A DNA stretch of 15,917 bases from JBCBUE01 sp039818285 (GCA_039818285.1 JBCBUE010000076.1:1-15917); one strand, 5' to 3'; shown: positions 7,034 to 15,660, counted from the first letter of the stretch. Numbers and translations are program-made. Notes: generated by a model from the sequence alone, not told the origin.

Positions 7034-8815
7034 TCAGGCGACGACGGAACGCCCGTCGACGGCACTCGGCATGACTTTTCTGAGCTCCTCGCGGAGCAGG
7101 TTCAACACTTCCCGGTCGGTGTCCAGACCGCTGACCCGCCTTGCCAGGCGGCGACACTGGTCCGTGCTCACCGAGCGAATGATCTGTTTGACCTCGGGGA
7201 TCGCGGGCGGCGTCATCGAGAACCACCTCAGCCCCAGGCCGACCAGGAGCATCGTGAACTCCGGCTCGCTGGCCATTTCTCCGCACAGACTAACGCCGAT
7301 CTGCTCGCGCTGCGCGGCCCGAATAACTTCCTTAATCAGCTTCAGCACCGCCGGGTGCGCCGCCGAGTACAGGCTGGCGATGCGCTCGTTCGAGCGGTCC
7401 ACGGCCACGGTGTACTGCACGAGGTCGTTGGTGCCGATCGAGAAGAAGTCGACCTCCTTGGCGAACGTCGCCGCCTGCAGGGCCGCCGAGGGCACCTCGA
7501 CCATCATCCCGATCGGCACGTCGCGGTCGAAGGGGATGCCCTGGTCCTCGAGGTCCTCCATCACGTCCTGCAGCACCATGCGGGCCTGGCGGAGCTCCAT
7601 GATGTGGCTGATGAGCGGGAACATGATGCGCATCTTGCCGTGGGCCGAGGCCCGGAGGATCGCGCGCAGCTGCGTCTTGAACAGCGGCAGGTTCTGCAGG
7701 CACAGGCGGATGGATCGGCAGCCCAGGAACGGGTTGCGCTCGTAGTTGGCGAAGGCGGACGGGCCGTCCATGGCGACCTTGTCGGCGCCGAGGTCGAGCG
7801 TGCGGATGGTCAGGGGCAGGTCCTTGCCGAGCCGATTGAGGACCTCGACGTAGGCCTCGTATTGCTCTTCCTCGGTGGGCTCGTGGTCGGCGGCGAGGAA
7901 GAGGAACTCGGTGCGGTACAGGCCGACGCCCTCGGCGCCGTTGCCGACGGCCTCTTCGATCTCGCTGCTGAACTCGATGTTGGCCAGGAGGTTGACCTTC
8001 TCGCCGTTTTTCGTCTCGGCGGGCTTGTCGCGGAGTTCGTCGAGCCGGCCGACGAGGTCGCGGAAGCGGCGTGCCTCCTGGCGGTACTCGAGGAGCTTGG
8101 CGCCGTCGGGCTCGATGATGACGGTGCCGCGGGTGCCGTCGACGACGATCTGCTGGCCGGACTCGACCTCGCGGGAGAGCGAGCCGAGGCCGACGACGGC
8201 GGGGATGCCCAGGGCGTGGGCGAGGATGGCGGTGTGGCTGGTGCGGCCGCCGAGATCGATGACCAGGGCCTTGACCTTGGTGCGGTCCAGGCCGGCGGTC
8301 TGGCTGGGCGTGAGGTCGCGGGCGATGACGATCGAGGGCTGGCTGAGGTGGTTGACCTCGGTGCGTGCCTCGCCGACGAGGTGGCGGAGCAGGCGTCGCT
8401 CGAGGTCCCAGATGTCCGAGACCATCTTGCGGACCAGGGGCGACTCGTGGGCGTCGAAGGACTGGGCGCGTCGGCGGAGGGCGACGTACGTCGCGTACTC
8501 GGCGGAGACGCGGTCGCCGCGGATCTGGTCGGTGACCGAGCCGATGAGGTCGGGGTCGCCGAGCATGCCGATGTGGAAGGCGAAGATCCGGCCGACGTCG
8601 TCGCCCAGGGCGGTGGCCGTCTGCTGGCGGAGGTCCTCGATCTCGTTCTTGCTGGCCTCGATGGCGGCGTCGAGGCGGCGCAGCTCGTTACCGACGCCCG
8701 AGTGCGGGACGTGGCGGCGCTGGATCGGCTGGTCCGCGGCGTCGAGGACCACGGCGGGCGCGATCGCGACGCCCGGCGAGACGCCGATCCCTTTGCGGGT
8801 GAGCATCGCGGTCAT
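7034..8815 (-). CDS. ptsI: Phosphoenolpyruvate-protein phosphotransferase (PTS enzyme I)
   Basis: Enzyme I takes phosphate from PEP onto a His and passes it to HPr in the cytoplasm. The 593-aa protein has the usual layout: the N-terminal start GVSPGVAIAP, a helical HPr-binding part, then GGRTSHTAILAHALGIPAVVG with the phosphorylated His at about 194. The C-terminal PEP-binding barrel has GLYRTEFLF, ERNPFLGCRSIR, IGMMVEVPSAAL, SIGTNDLVQYT and SLCGEMASEP with the catalytic Cys near 511. The expected catalytic residues I checked are intact. No HPr, EIIA or sugar permease gene lies in the window, so it may serve a regulatory PTS or have partners elsewhere. The ATG at 8815 overlaps the TGA of a 13-codon upstream ORF (ATGA) and has no Shine-Dalgarno sequence. 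ATG 8806 is a less likely alternative. metK ends 85 nt upstream. Confidence 0.96.
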   Translation of the reverse strand: MTAMLTRKGIGVSPGVAIAPAVVLDAADQPIQRRHVPHSGVGNELRRLDAAIEASKNEIEDLRQQTATALGDDVGRIFAFHIGMLGDPDLIGSVTDQIRGDRVSAEYATYVALRRRAQSFDAHESPLVRKMVSDIWDLERRLLRHLVGEARTEVNHLSQPSIVIARDLTPSQTAGLDRTKVKALVIDLGGRTSHTAILAHALGIPAVVGLGSLSREVESGQQIVVDGTRGTVIIEPDGAKLLEYRQEARRFRDLVGRLDELRDKPAETKNGEKVNLLANIEFSSEIEEAVGNGAEGVGLYRTEFLFLAADHEPTEEEQYEAYVEVLNRLGKDLPLTIRTLDLGADKVAMDGPSAFANYERNPFLGCRSIRLCLQNLPLFKTQLRAILRASAHGKMRIMFPLISHIMELRQARMVLQDVMEDLEDQGIPFDRDVPIGMMVEVPSAALQAATFAKEVDFFSIGTNDLVQYTVAVDRSNERIASLYSAAHPAVLKLIKEVIRAAQREQIGVSLCGEMASEPEFTMLLVGLGLRWFSMTPPAIPEVKQIIRSVSTDQCRRLARRVSGLDTDREVLNLLREELRKVMPSAVDGRSVVA

Positions 8816-8853
8816 CGCGTCAGACTCGCGTTTGCGCCATCGATACGCGGCAT
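8812..8853 (-). CDS. Putative 13-codon leader ORF overlapping the ptsI start
   Basis: On the minus strand an ATG at 8853 opens a 13-codon frame encoding MPRIDGANASLTR. Its TGA shares the ATGA overlap with the ptsI start at 8815. The ATG lies 7 nt after the -10-like TAAACT, so it would be a leaderless start codon at the 5' end of the mRNA. ptsI itself lacks a ribosome site. The arrangement suggests that ribosomes entering on the mini-ORF terminate and re-initiate at ptsI. This is inference from position only. The peptide has no recognisable regulatory codon run, and the ORF could be chance. Confidence 0.35.
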   Translation of the reverse strand: MPRIDGANASLTR

Positions 8854-8860
8854 ATCGGCC

Positions 8861-8866
8861 AGTTTA
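8861..8866 (-). promoter_or_regulatory. Candidate -10 box of the ptsI transcript
   Basis: TAAACT (within GCTAAACT, minus strand) sits in the 85-nt gap between metK and ptsI and matches the pattern at other genes here. A start site about 7 nt downstream would fall at the ATG of the 13-codon ORF. No -35 element is recognisable. Confidence 0.4.
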
Positions 8867-8900
8867 GCGGTCGGGCCTTGCCGGCTTCGGGACGCTCGGC

Positions 8901-10151
8901 TTATCGCCCCGCGGCCTTGCGGATCTTCTCGGCGAGGTCGGTCTTTTCCCAGGTGAAGGTCTCGTAGGTCTTGCCGTTGACCTTGACCTTGCTCGGCGTG
9001 CGGCCGAAGTGCCCGTGATAGGCGGTCGGGCCGAAGATCGGGTTCTTGAGCTTGAGGTGCTTGACGATGCCGGCGGGTGTCAGCGGGAAGAGGTCCGAGA
9101 CGATTTGCGAGATGGTGACGTCGTCGATCTTGGCGGTGCCGAAGGTGTCGATGTAGACGCTGGTGGGCTCGGGGTAGCCGATGGCGTAGGAGAGCTGGAC
9201 CTCGCACTCGTCGGCGAGTCGGGAGGCGACGACATTCTTGGCGATGTAGCGGGCCATGTAGGCGGCGGAGCGGTCGACCTTGGAGGGGTCCTTGCCGGAG
9301 AAGGCGCCGCCGCCGTGCCGTCCGCGGCCGCCGTAGGTGTCGACGATGATCTTGCGGCCGGTGAGGCCGACGTCGCCGTGGGGCCCGCCGACCTCGAACT
9401 GGCCGGTGGGGTTGACGTGGATCGTCACCTTCTTGGGGTCGTAGAGCTTCTTGGGCATGCTCGGCTCGATGATGTGCTTGATCACGGCGGCCTTGAGCTC
9501 GGCCTGCTTCTTGCGGCCGTTCCACGCGGGGGTGTGCTGCGTGGAGAGGACGATGGTGTCGATGCGGGCGGGCTTGCCCTCGGCGGAGTACTCGACGGTG
9601 ACCTGCGACTTGGCGTCGGGTCGGATGCCCTTGATCTTGCCCGCTTCGCGGACCTTGGCGTGGCGGTAGACCAGCTCATGGGCGAGGTCGATGGGCAGGG
9701 GCATGAGGGTGCGGGTCTCGCGGCAGGCGAAGCCGAACATCAGGCCCTGGTCGCCGGCGCCCTGTTCCTTATGAGCGCCGGTGCCGTGGGTGACGCCCAT
9801 GGAGATGTCCTCGGACTGGGAGTGCATCGTGCGGACGACGCCGCAGGAGTCGGCGTCGAAGCGCATGCCCAGGTCGTCGGCATAACCGATGCGGCGGAGG
9901 GTGGCGCGGACGGTGTCCTCGGCGTCGTTGAGGGCCTTGATAGCGTTGTCGTTGTGGACGGTGATCTCGCCGCCGACCATGACCAGGCCGGTGGTGCACA
10001 TGGTCTCGCAGGCGACGCGGGCGTTGGGGTCGGCGGCGAGGAGGCTGTCGAGGATGGCGTCGGAGACCTGGTCGGAGACCTTGTCGGGGTGTCCCATGGA
10101 CACGGACTCGGAGGTGAACAGGTAGTGGCCGGCGGGGAGTTTCCGGGGCAT
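8901..10151 (-). CDS. metK: S-adenosylmethionine synthetase
   Basis: The enzyme makes S-adenosylmethionine from methionine and ATP, releasing phosphate and pyrophosphate; the family is usually tetrameric and cytoplasmic. From ATG 10151 it has 416 aa, slightly longer than the 384 of E. coli. The N-terminal block LFTSESVSMGHPDKVSDQ places the ATP-contacting His at 21. The family motif GAGDQG is at about 129-134 (HKEQGAGDQGLMFGFA). The phosphate-loop motif GGGAFSGKDPSKVDR starts near 278. NPTGQFEVGGPHGDVGLTGRK is also present. The reading frame continues upstream to 10370, but that part is low-complexity Arg/Pro sequence. ATG 10151 is preceded by GGAG at a 7-nt spacing, which fixes the start. 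A candidate promoter box lies about 57 nt upstream, and the leader is too short for a SAM riboswitch. It is divergent from the coiled-coil gene. Confidence 0.97.
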   Translation of the reverse strand: MPRKLPAGHYLFTSESVSMGHPDKVSDQVSDAILDSLLAADPNARVACETMCTTGLVMVGGEITVHNDNAIKALNDAEDTVRATLRRIGYADDLGMRFDADSCGVVRTMHSQSEDISMGVTHGTGAHKEQGAGDQGLMFGFACRETRTLMPLPIDLAHELVYRHAKVREAGKIKGIRPDAKSQVTVEYSAEGKPARIDTIVLSTQHTPAWNGRKKQAELKAAVIKHIIEPSMPKKLYDPKKVTIHVNPTGQFEVGGPHGDVGLTGRKIIVDTYGGRGRHGGGAFSGKDPSKVDRSAAYMARYIAKNVVASRLADECEVQLSYAIGYPEPTSVYIDTFGTAKIDDVTISQIVSDLFPLTPAGIVKHLKLKNPIFGPTAYHGHFGRTPSKVKVNGKTYETFTWEKTDLAEKIRKAAGR

Positions 10152-10158
10152 CGGGCGG

Positions 10159-10162
10159 CTCC
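10159..10162 (-). promoter_or_regulatory. Shine-Dalgarno site deciding the metK start
   Basis: GGAG on the minus strand, 7 nt before ATG 10151, selects this start over the longer open frame. It is one of only a few clear ribosome sites in the window. Confidence 0.6.
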
Positions 10163-10208
10163 GTTGTGGGGCGATTGGCGGTCCGGGCGAGGGCCCGGGG
10201 GAGGGCCG

Positions 10209-10214
10209 TTGTAG
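10209..10214 (-). promoter_or_regulatory. Possible -10 box of metK
   Basis: TACAAC within GCTACAAC (minus strand) begins with the same GCTA as the other candidate boxes but lacks the final T. It would give a leader of about 50 nt ahead of ATG 10151. Confidence 0.3.
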
Positions 10215-10370
10215 CGACCCGCGGGGGCGGCGGCAAACCCGACCGGCGCGGGCCGAGCGCGTGGATCGCGGGTCCGGTAACCCGGTCGGCGAGCGGCGGC
10301 TGCGGGCTATCGGCCCGTCGGACCGACTTGGCAGTGGCGGCGCCGCTCTGGCCCGCATCGACCCCCGCAC

Positions 10371-10375
10371 GGAGG
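10371..10375 (+). promoter_or_regulatory. Shine-Dalgarno site of the coiled-coil gene
   Basis: GGAGG lies 7 nt before the GTG at 10383. This is the strongest ribosome site in the window, and it supports both the plus strand and the GTG start for the long ORF. Confidence 0.7.
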
Positions 10376-10382
10376 CAGGCTC

Positions 10383-13300
10383 GTGGCATTCGACTCACCG
10401 CACGCTCCCGACGCTCGCGCCACCGCCGGCCTGATCGCCGAACTGCACGCCACCGCCGAGCGGGCTCGCGACGAACGCCTGCGGCTGATCCGTCTGATGA
10501 AGCAGGTCGAGCACTCGCAACAGCACGCGACGGGCGCCGGCCCGGCGGATCAGCTCGGGCGGCTGACGGTGCGGATCGATCGGCTGGACCAGGCGGTGAA
10601 CGCCCGATTCGAGGCCTTGGCCGAGGCCGAGGAGCGCCAGGGCGCCCGGGCCGAGCAGCTGCAGCGGCTGGAGCGCTCGATGACCGAGTTGGCGCGCCGG
10701 GTGAGCCGGGACATCGAGCGGTTGACCGACTTCGAGAAGCGCCACGCCGACGCCAACGCCCGGATCGACGCCGCGGTGGAGCAGGCCGGCGAGGCGGTCG
10801 ATCGCCGCGCCGAGATCGGCCGGGCCGCGATCGACGAGGCCACCACGGCGGCCGCCGCGTCGCTGGACGGTCGGCTCGATCGTACGGCCGGGCAACTGGA
10901 TGAGGTCGCGCAAACCCTGCGCGACGAGCTGGACGAGAAGGCCGGCGAGATCACGGCGACCGCCGACACGGCCGTCGAGCGGATGGACACGCAGGCCGAG
11001 CGGCTGGATAGCGTCCGTCACAACCTGGCCCATGACGCGGACGCCGCGGCCGAGCGCATCGCCGAGGCCACGAGCCAGGCAGAAAGCTCGACCGAGGAGC
11101 TGATCGCCCGACGCGTCACCGAACTCGACACGGCCGCCCAGCGTCGCACCGACGAGGCGGACGCCGACCTGCTTGCCAAGCAGGCCGACGCGATCAACCG
11201 CCTGCAGAAGATGGCGTCCGAGCAGGCCGACGCCATCGCCGAGACGGCCACGGCGCAGAGCGAGGCCTTTGCCGCCTCCGCCGAGCGGGCCGCGACCGAC
11301 GCCACCGCTCGTCTCGACGCGATCACGGGCCGGATCGACGCGCTCGACGAACAGGCCGCTGACCTCGACGAGCAGGCCACGCGGGCCCGCGAGACGATCG
11401 CCTCCGCCGCGGCCGATCGCATCGAGACCATCGACGCGGCCCGCGACCGCCTCGACGCCGCCATCGACCGGGCCCGCGCCACCGCCGAAGCCATCGCGGA
11501 TGAACAGTCCGATCGACTGGCGCAACAGACGCAACGCGCGATCGACGACGCGAAGGCTCAGATCGTCCAGGCCGCGAGCCGGCAGAGCGATGACGCCGTC
11601 GAGGCGGTCCGCGCCGCCGGCGCCGCCGTCAACGCCGAGCTGGAGGTGACGGCCGAGCGGTCGGCCGAGTCCAGCGCCGGCGCGGCCGAGCGGGCGCAGA
11701 AGGCGGTGGAGGCCGCGGTCGCGCAGACGATCGACACGCAGCACGCCGCCGCGGCGTCGGTGCAGCAGCAGATCGACGCGATCACGACCGAGGCGCTGCA
11801 GCGTTTCGACGAGCTGGCCGTGTCGATCGACCAACGGCTCAGCGCCCGCCGCACGACCGAGCCGCTGGCCGAGCAGATCGATCGGCTGATGAACGAGGCC
11901 CGCCGGGACGCCGAGCGCCAGGCCGCCGCGTCGGCCGAGGCGTGGCAGGCCCGCGTCGCCGAGCTGCAGGCCCGTCACGCCGACGACAGCCGTCAATTGG
12001 CTCAGCAGCTCAGCGGCAAGCTCACCGAGCAGTCCGCCACGCTCGAGAAGCGTCTCACCCGCCGCCTCGCGGCCGAACACCAGCGCGTGGTCGACCTGCT
12101 GACCCGCCGCCAGCGCAACGCCGTCGCCGAGCTATCGCTGCAGGCGACGCGCCGCGTCAAGGCCCTGGCCGTGTCGATCGATCGCCGCGTCGGCCGTGTC
12201 GATGAGGAGGCCGAGGCGTCGGCCCGCAACGCCGAGCGGCACGCCAATCGACTGAGCCAACAGCTCATCCAGCTCACCGCCGACCTCGACGCCGCCGCCG
12301 CCACGGCCGCGGCCAAGGTCGATCGGGCGATCCGCGAGGGCGCCGACGCCGCGGAAGAACACGCCCAGCAGGTGACCGACGCGTTGAAGCACCAGGTCGA
12401 CCAGCAGGCTCGCAGCGCCGCCGATCAGGCCGGCGCCCGCGCCGACGAGGTGGCCGAGGCCTTGGCCGAGCGCGTGCACGCCGCGCTGGCCGACGCGCAG
12501 CACGACGCGCTTGCCGCGCTCGAGTCGATCGACCCGCGCCTGGCCGAGATCACCGCCCGCGCCGCGCAGTCCGCCGACGACGCCGTGCAGCGGGCCCGCG
12601 AGGCCTCGGCACAGATCGTCGACGAGGTGAGCGAGCGCCTCGACGGCGACATGTCCGAGGCCCGCAACGCCGCGCGGCTGATCGCCGACGAGATCCGCGA
12701 ACGGCTCGACGCCGACACCGCAGAGGCCCGCGAGGCCGCGACGCACGTCGTCGCCGAGGTCCGCCAGCAACTCGACGATGAGCTGACCGAGGCGACCGAC
12801 GACGCCGTCGAGCGGGCGGGCCGGCTGCACGCCCGGGTCAAGCACGCCGTCGACCGGGCGATCGAGGCGGGCGGCGAGCAGATCGACCAAGCGGTCGCCG
12901 AGCTGACCGAAGCCTTCGAGCAGAGCCTGCGCGCGATCGCCGAGGCGCCCGAGGCGACGCGTGCGATCGACGAGGCCGAGGCCACGCTGCGGGATCGTGT
13001 CGCCGCGCTACGCGACAGCGTGGGGTCGATGCTGGAGATGATCGACCGACAGCTGGCCCGCCGCACGGCCGAGCTGCGCCCGCGGGCCGACGCCGAGCTC
13101 GAGTCGATCGAGACGCGGCTGCACGACCGGGTGAACGAGATCGCCGAGGACGCCCGGGCGGCGATCGACATCGCCGAGAAGCGACTGGCCCGCCGGATCG
13201 AGCAGATGCAGCCGGCCGCCGAGGCCGCCGCCGACCGCGCCCGCGGCACGCTCAAGGACGCCGTGGGCCGGATGAAGCAGGCCGCCGCCGATCAGGCCGC

Positions 13301-13493
13301 CGAGGCGATCAAGGAGAACACCGACGACCGCCCCGCGCCGCGTCAGGCGGACGAGGCAGCCGCGACGCCCGAGCCGCAGATCGCCGCCGCCGCCGAACTC
13401 GACGCCGCGTCGCAGCACCTGGCCGGCAAGGTCCGCGGCACCAAGGCCAAGTCCCGTCGGCGCAGCAAGACGACGCGGGCCAAGGCCGCCTGA
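10383..13493 (+). CDS. Giant Ala/Glu/Asp/Arg-rich coiled-coil protein of unknown function
   Basis: I do not recognise this 1036-aa protein. Nearly all of it is low-diversity, charged, proline-poor sequence expected to form long helices. I see no Cys or Tyr, a single Trp (in AWQARVAELQ) and no membrane span or signal peptide, so a soluble cytoplasmic rod is likely. The N-terminal part (about 15-130) has Leu-spaced heptads such as QLGRLTVRIDRLDQAV. The middle is Ala-rich with repeated Arg-Leu-Asp and Asp-Glu pairs. A 22-residue repeat runs through about 742-829. The last 18 residues (GTKAKSRRRSKTTRAKAA) are strongly basic, after a Pro/Ala linker. It could be a structural filament, a nucleoid- or envelope-associated scaffold, or an apolipoprotein-like amphipathic protein. 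GTG 10383 follows GGAGG by 7 nt. Long antisense frames exist but are shadows of its codon bias. It is divergent from metK and is followed by hairpins. Confidence 0.85.
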   Translation: MAFDSPHAPDARATAGLIAELHATAERARDERLRLIRLMKQVEHSQQHATGAGPADQLGRLTVRIDRLDQAVNARFEALAEAEERQGARAEQLQRLERSMTELARRVSRDIERLTDFEKRHADANARIDAAVEQAGEAVDRRAEIGRAAIDEATTAAAASLDGRLDRTAGQLDEVAQTLRDELDEKAGEITATADTAVERMDTQAERLDSVRHNLAHDADAAAERIAEATSQAESSTEELIARRVTELDTAAQRRTDEADADLLAKQADAINRLQKMASEQADAIAETATAQSEAFAASAERAATDATARLDAITGRIDALDEQAADLDEQATRARETIASAAADRIETIDAARDRLDAAIDRARATAEAIADEQSDRLAQQTQRAIDDAKAQIVQAASRQSDDAVEAVRAAGAAVNAELEVTAERSAESSAGAAERAQKAVEAAVAQTIDTQHAAAASVQQQIDAITTEALQRFDELAVSIDQRLSARRTTEPLAEQIDRLMNEARRDAERQAAASAEAWQARVAELQARHADDSRQLAQQLSGKLTEQSATLEKRLTRRLAAEHQRVVDLLTRRQRNAVAELSLQATRRVKALAVSIDRRVGRVDEEAEASARNAERHANRLSQQLIQLTADLDAAAATAAAKVDRAIREGADAAEEHAQQVTDALKHQVDQQARSAADQAGARADEVAEALAERVHAALADAQHDALAALESIDPRLAEITARAAQSADDAVQRAREASAQIVDEVSERLDGDMSEARNAARLIADEIRERLDADTAEAREAATHVVAEVRQQLDDELTEATDDAVERAGRLHARVKHAVDRAIEAGGEQIDQAVAELTEAFEQSLRAIAEAPEATRAIDEAEATLRDRVAALRDSVGSMLEMIDRQLARRTAELRPRADAELESIETRLHDRVNEIAEDARAAIDIAEKRLARRIEQMQPAAEAAADRARGTLKDAVGRMKQAAADQAAEAIKENTDDRPAPRQADEAAATPEPQIAAAAELDAASQHLAGKVRGTKAKSRRRSKTTRAKAA
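12606..12869 (+). repeat. 22-residue (66-bp) tandem repeats inside the coiled-coil gene
   Basis: Residues 742-829 divide into four consecutive 22-residue units starting at S742, A764, A786 and A808. Units 1-3 align as two small or polar residues, a hydrophobic pair, an acidic residue, E-V/I, a polar pair, R/Q-L-D, then an acidic segment ending S/T-E-A-R/T. Unit 4 is more diverged. Twenty-two residues is two hendecads, a spacing found in apolipoprotein-type and some LEA-type amphipathic helices. Confidence 0.6.
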
Positions 13494-13502
13494 CCCTTCA
13501 AC

Positions 13503-13554
13503 GGCGGGCGCTTCACCCGCCTGAGCCGTGCGGGTGTTTTCCCCGCGGTGGCTC
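13503..13554 (+). terminator. Two hairpins after the coiled-coil gene
   Basis: The first hairpin pairs GGCGGG (13503-13508) with CCCGCC (13516-13521). The second pairs GAGCC (13523-13527) with GGCTC (13550-13554), with an inner GCGGG/CCCGC stem at 13530-13534 and 13542-13546. There is no terminal T-run; the only T stretch lies in the inner loop. They begin 10 nt after the stop codon and probably end or protect the transcript before fumC. Confidence 0.5.
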
Positions 13555-13601
13555 GCCCTAACGGCTGAAATCCTTATCGCCTAACGCTCATCGACAGCCG
13601 C

Positions 13602-13607
13602 TATCCT
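13602..13607 (+). promoter_or_regulatory. Candidate -10 box of fumC (leaderless)
   Basis: TATCCT within GCTATCCT is followed by six bases (CGCGGC) and then ATG 13614. The spacing is identical to that at aroK and the DciA-like gene, and fumC has no Shine-Dalgarno site. No -35 element is clear. Confidence 0.5.
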
Positions 13608-13613
13608 CGCGGC

Positions 13614-15023
<1,410 letters not shown>

Positions 15024-15041
15024 CGGTCACGCCGGCTGGGG

Positions 15042-15620
15042 TTACCGGATCGCGGCGATACCGGCCTGAGCGATCTCGATGTCGACGGGGACGGGCGCGC
15101 CGGACACGCCGATGGCGCCGATCAAGTTGCCCGCGGTGTCGCGGATGGGCAGTCCGCCGCCGAGCGTGACGACCCCGCCGGGGTTGCGCAGCTGGCGATC
15201 GGTGCGGAGCGTGCGCATCTCGCGGAAGGCGCTGGCGAACTTGTCGAAATCGTCCTGCGAGACGTTGGCCTGGATGTCGGCCGTGGGCATCTTGAAATAC
15301 GCGGCAGACTCGGCCTTGCGGATGGCGAAGTCGGACACCGGGAGCTTGGCGCCGTCCATGCGGGCGAACGCCTTGAGGTTGTGCTCGGCGTCGAACACGG
15401 CGATCGAGACGTTGCGATCACGCTGCTTGGCCGCGGCGATGGCGGCGGCGATCATTGTGTGCGCCTGATCGAGCCTGATGTTCGTGATTTCGGCCGAGGC
15501 GGTGTCGGCGTCGGTTTGTTGCGGATCGGCTTGGGCTCGGTCGGTGGCGGCGACGACGAAGGACGAGGCGATCAACATCGCTGTGACGAGCAGGGCAAAG
15601 GCGGTGCGCGAACGAGTCAT
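15042..15620 (-). CDS. Secreted HbpS/GlcG-family (DUF336) protein
   Basis: From ATG 15620 the protein has 192 aa. Residues 1-31 look like a Sec signal peptide: MTRSR, then a hydrophobic core ending FVVAA, with possible cleavage after A25 or A31. The mature part follows the HbpS/GlcG fold: LDQAHTMIAAAIAAAKQR, VSIAVFDAEHNLKAFARMDGA, a conserved helix around FAIRKAESAAYFKMPT, then NPGGVVTLGGGLPIRD and LIGAIGVSGAP. The family includes haem-binding HbpS and proteins encoded with glycolate oxidase, and many members have no known function. Here the usual acidic or Cys motif after GVSGAP is replaced by VPVDIEIAQ, so the ligand cannot be inferred. The start is set by AGGAG 7 nt upstream, although the frame stays open to 15875. 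A TACATT box lies about 40 nt before the start. No redox or haem partner is visible nearby. Confidence 0.85.
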   Translation of the reverse strand: MTRSRTAFALLVTAMLIASSFVVAATDRAQADPQQTDADTASAEITNIRLDQAHTMIAAAIAAAKQRDRNVSIAVFDAEHNLKAFARMDGAKLPVSDFAIRKAESAAYFKMPTADIQANVSQDDFDKFASAFREMRTLRTDRQLRNPGGVVTLGGGLPIRDTAGNLIGAIGVSGAPVPVDIEIAQAGIAAIR

Positions 15621-15627
15621 AGCGTGG

Positions 15628-15632
15628 CTCCT
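15628..15632 (-). promoter_or_regulatory. Shine-Dalgarno site of the HbpS/GlcG-like gene
   Basis: AGGAG on the minus strand, 7 nt before ATG 15620, selects the start that yields a proper signal peptide. Confidence 0.65.
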
Positions 15633-15660
15633 GGGGGACGAAAGGCTTGCGGGGTCTTGC

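Larger units (their letters stand above)
10152..10382. other. metK / coiled-coil divergent intergenic region
   Basis: These 231 bases separate the two start codons. They hold the metK Shine-Dalgarno site and candidate -10 box, the coiled-coil gene's GGAGG, and a CGGGC-N5-GCCCG inverted repeat (10303-10317). That repeat overlaps GCTATC, the best but weak -10 candidate for the plus-strand gene. I see no RNA gene here. Confidence 0.5.

Noticed and set aside
6831..7286. Upstream extension of the RNase E/G frame into ptsI
   Set aside because: The frame is open for 152 more codons, but the added sequence is Pro/Arg/Ala-rich, overlaps the conserved end of ptsI and includes the ptsI hairpin. The family N-terminus begins near 6794-6830.
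7355..8956. 533-codon plus-strand open frame opposite ptsI
   Set aside because: ptsI on the minus strand carries all enzyme I motifs. The plus-strand frame is compositionally biased (Ala/Gly/Val/Asp) with no recognisable motif.
10152..10210. SAM riboswitch in the metK leader
   Set aside because: The predicted leader is only about 50 nt and shows none of the conserved helices of known SAM riboswitches.
9009..10214. 401-codon plus-strand open frame opposite metK
   Set aside because: metK is unmistakable on the minus strand; this is a mirror frame of GC-rich codons.
10152..10370. N-terminal extension of metK
   Set aside because: The extension is low-complexity Arg/Pro/Ser sequence. The family start and a GGAG site both point to ATG 10151.
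10395..12080. 561-codon open frame antisense to the coiled-coil gene
   Set aside because: It is a Gly/Leu/Arg/Val-rich shadow produced by GC-rich Ala/Glu/Asp/Arg codons of the plus-strand gene, which has the GGAGG start site, coherent helical composition and downstream hairpins.
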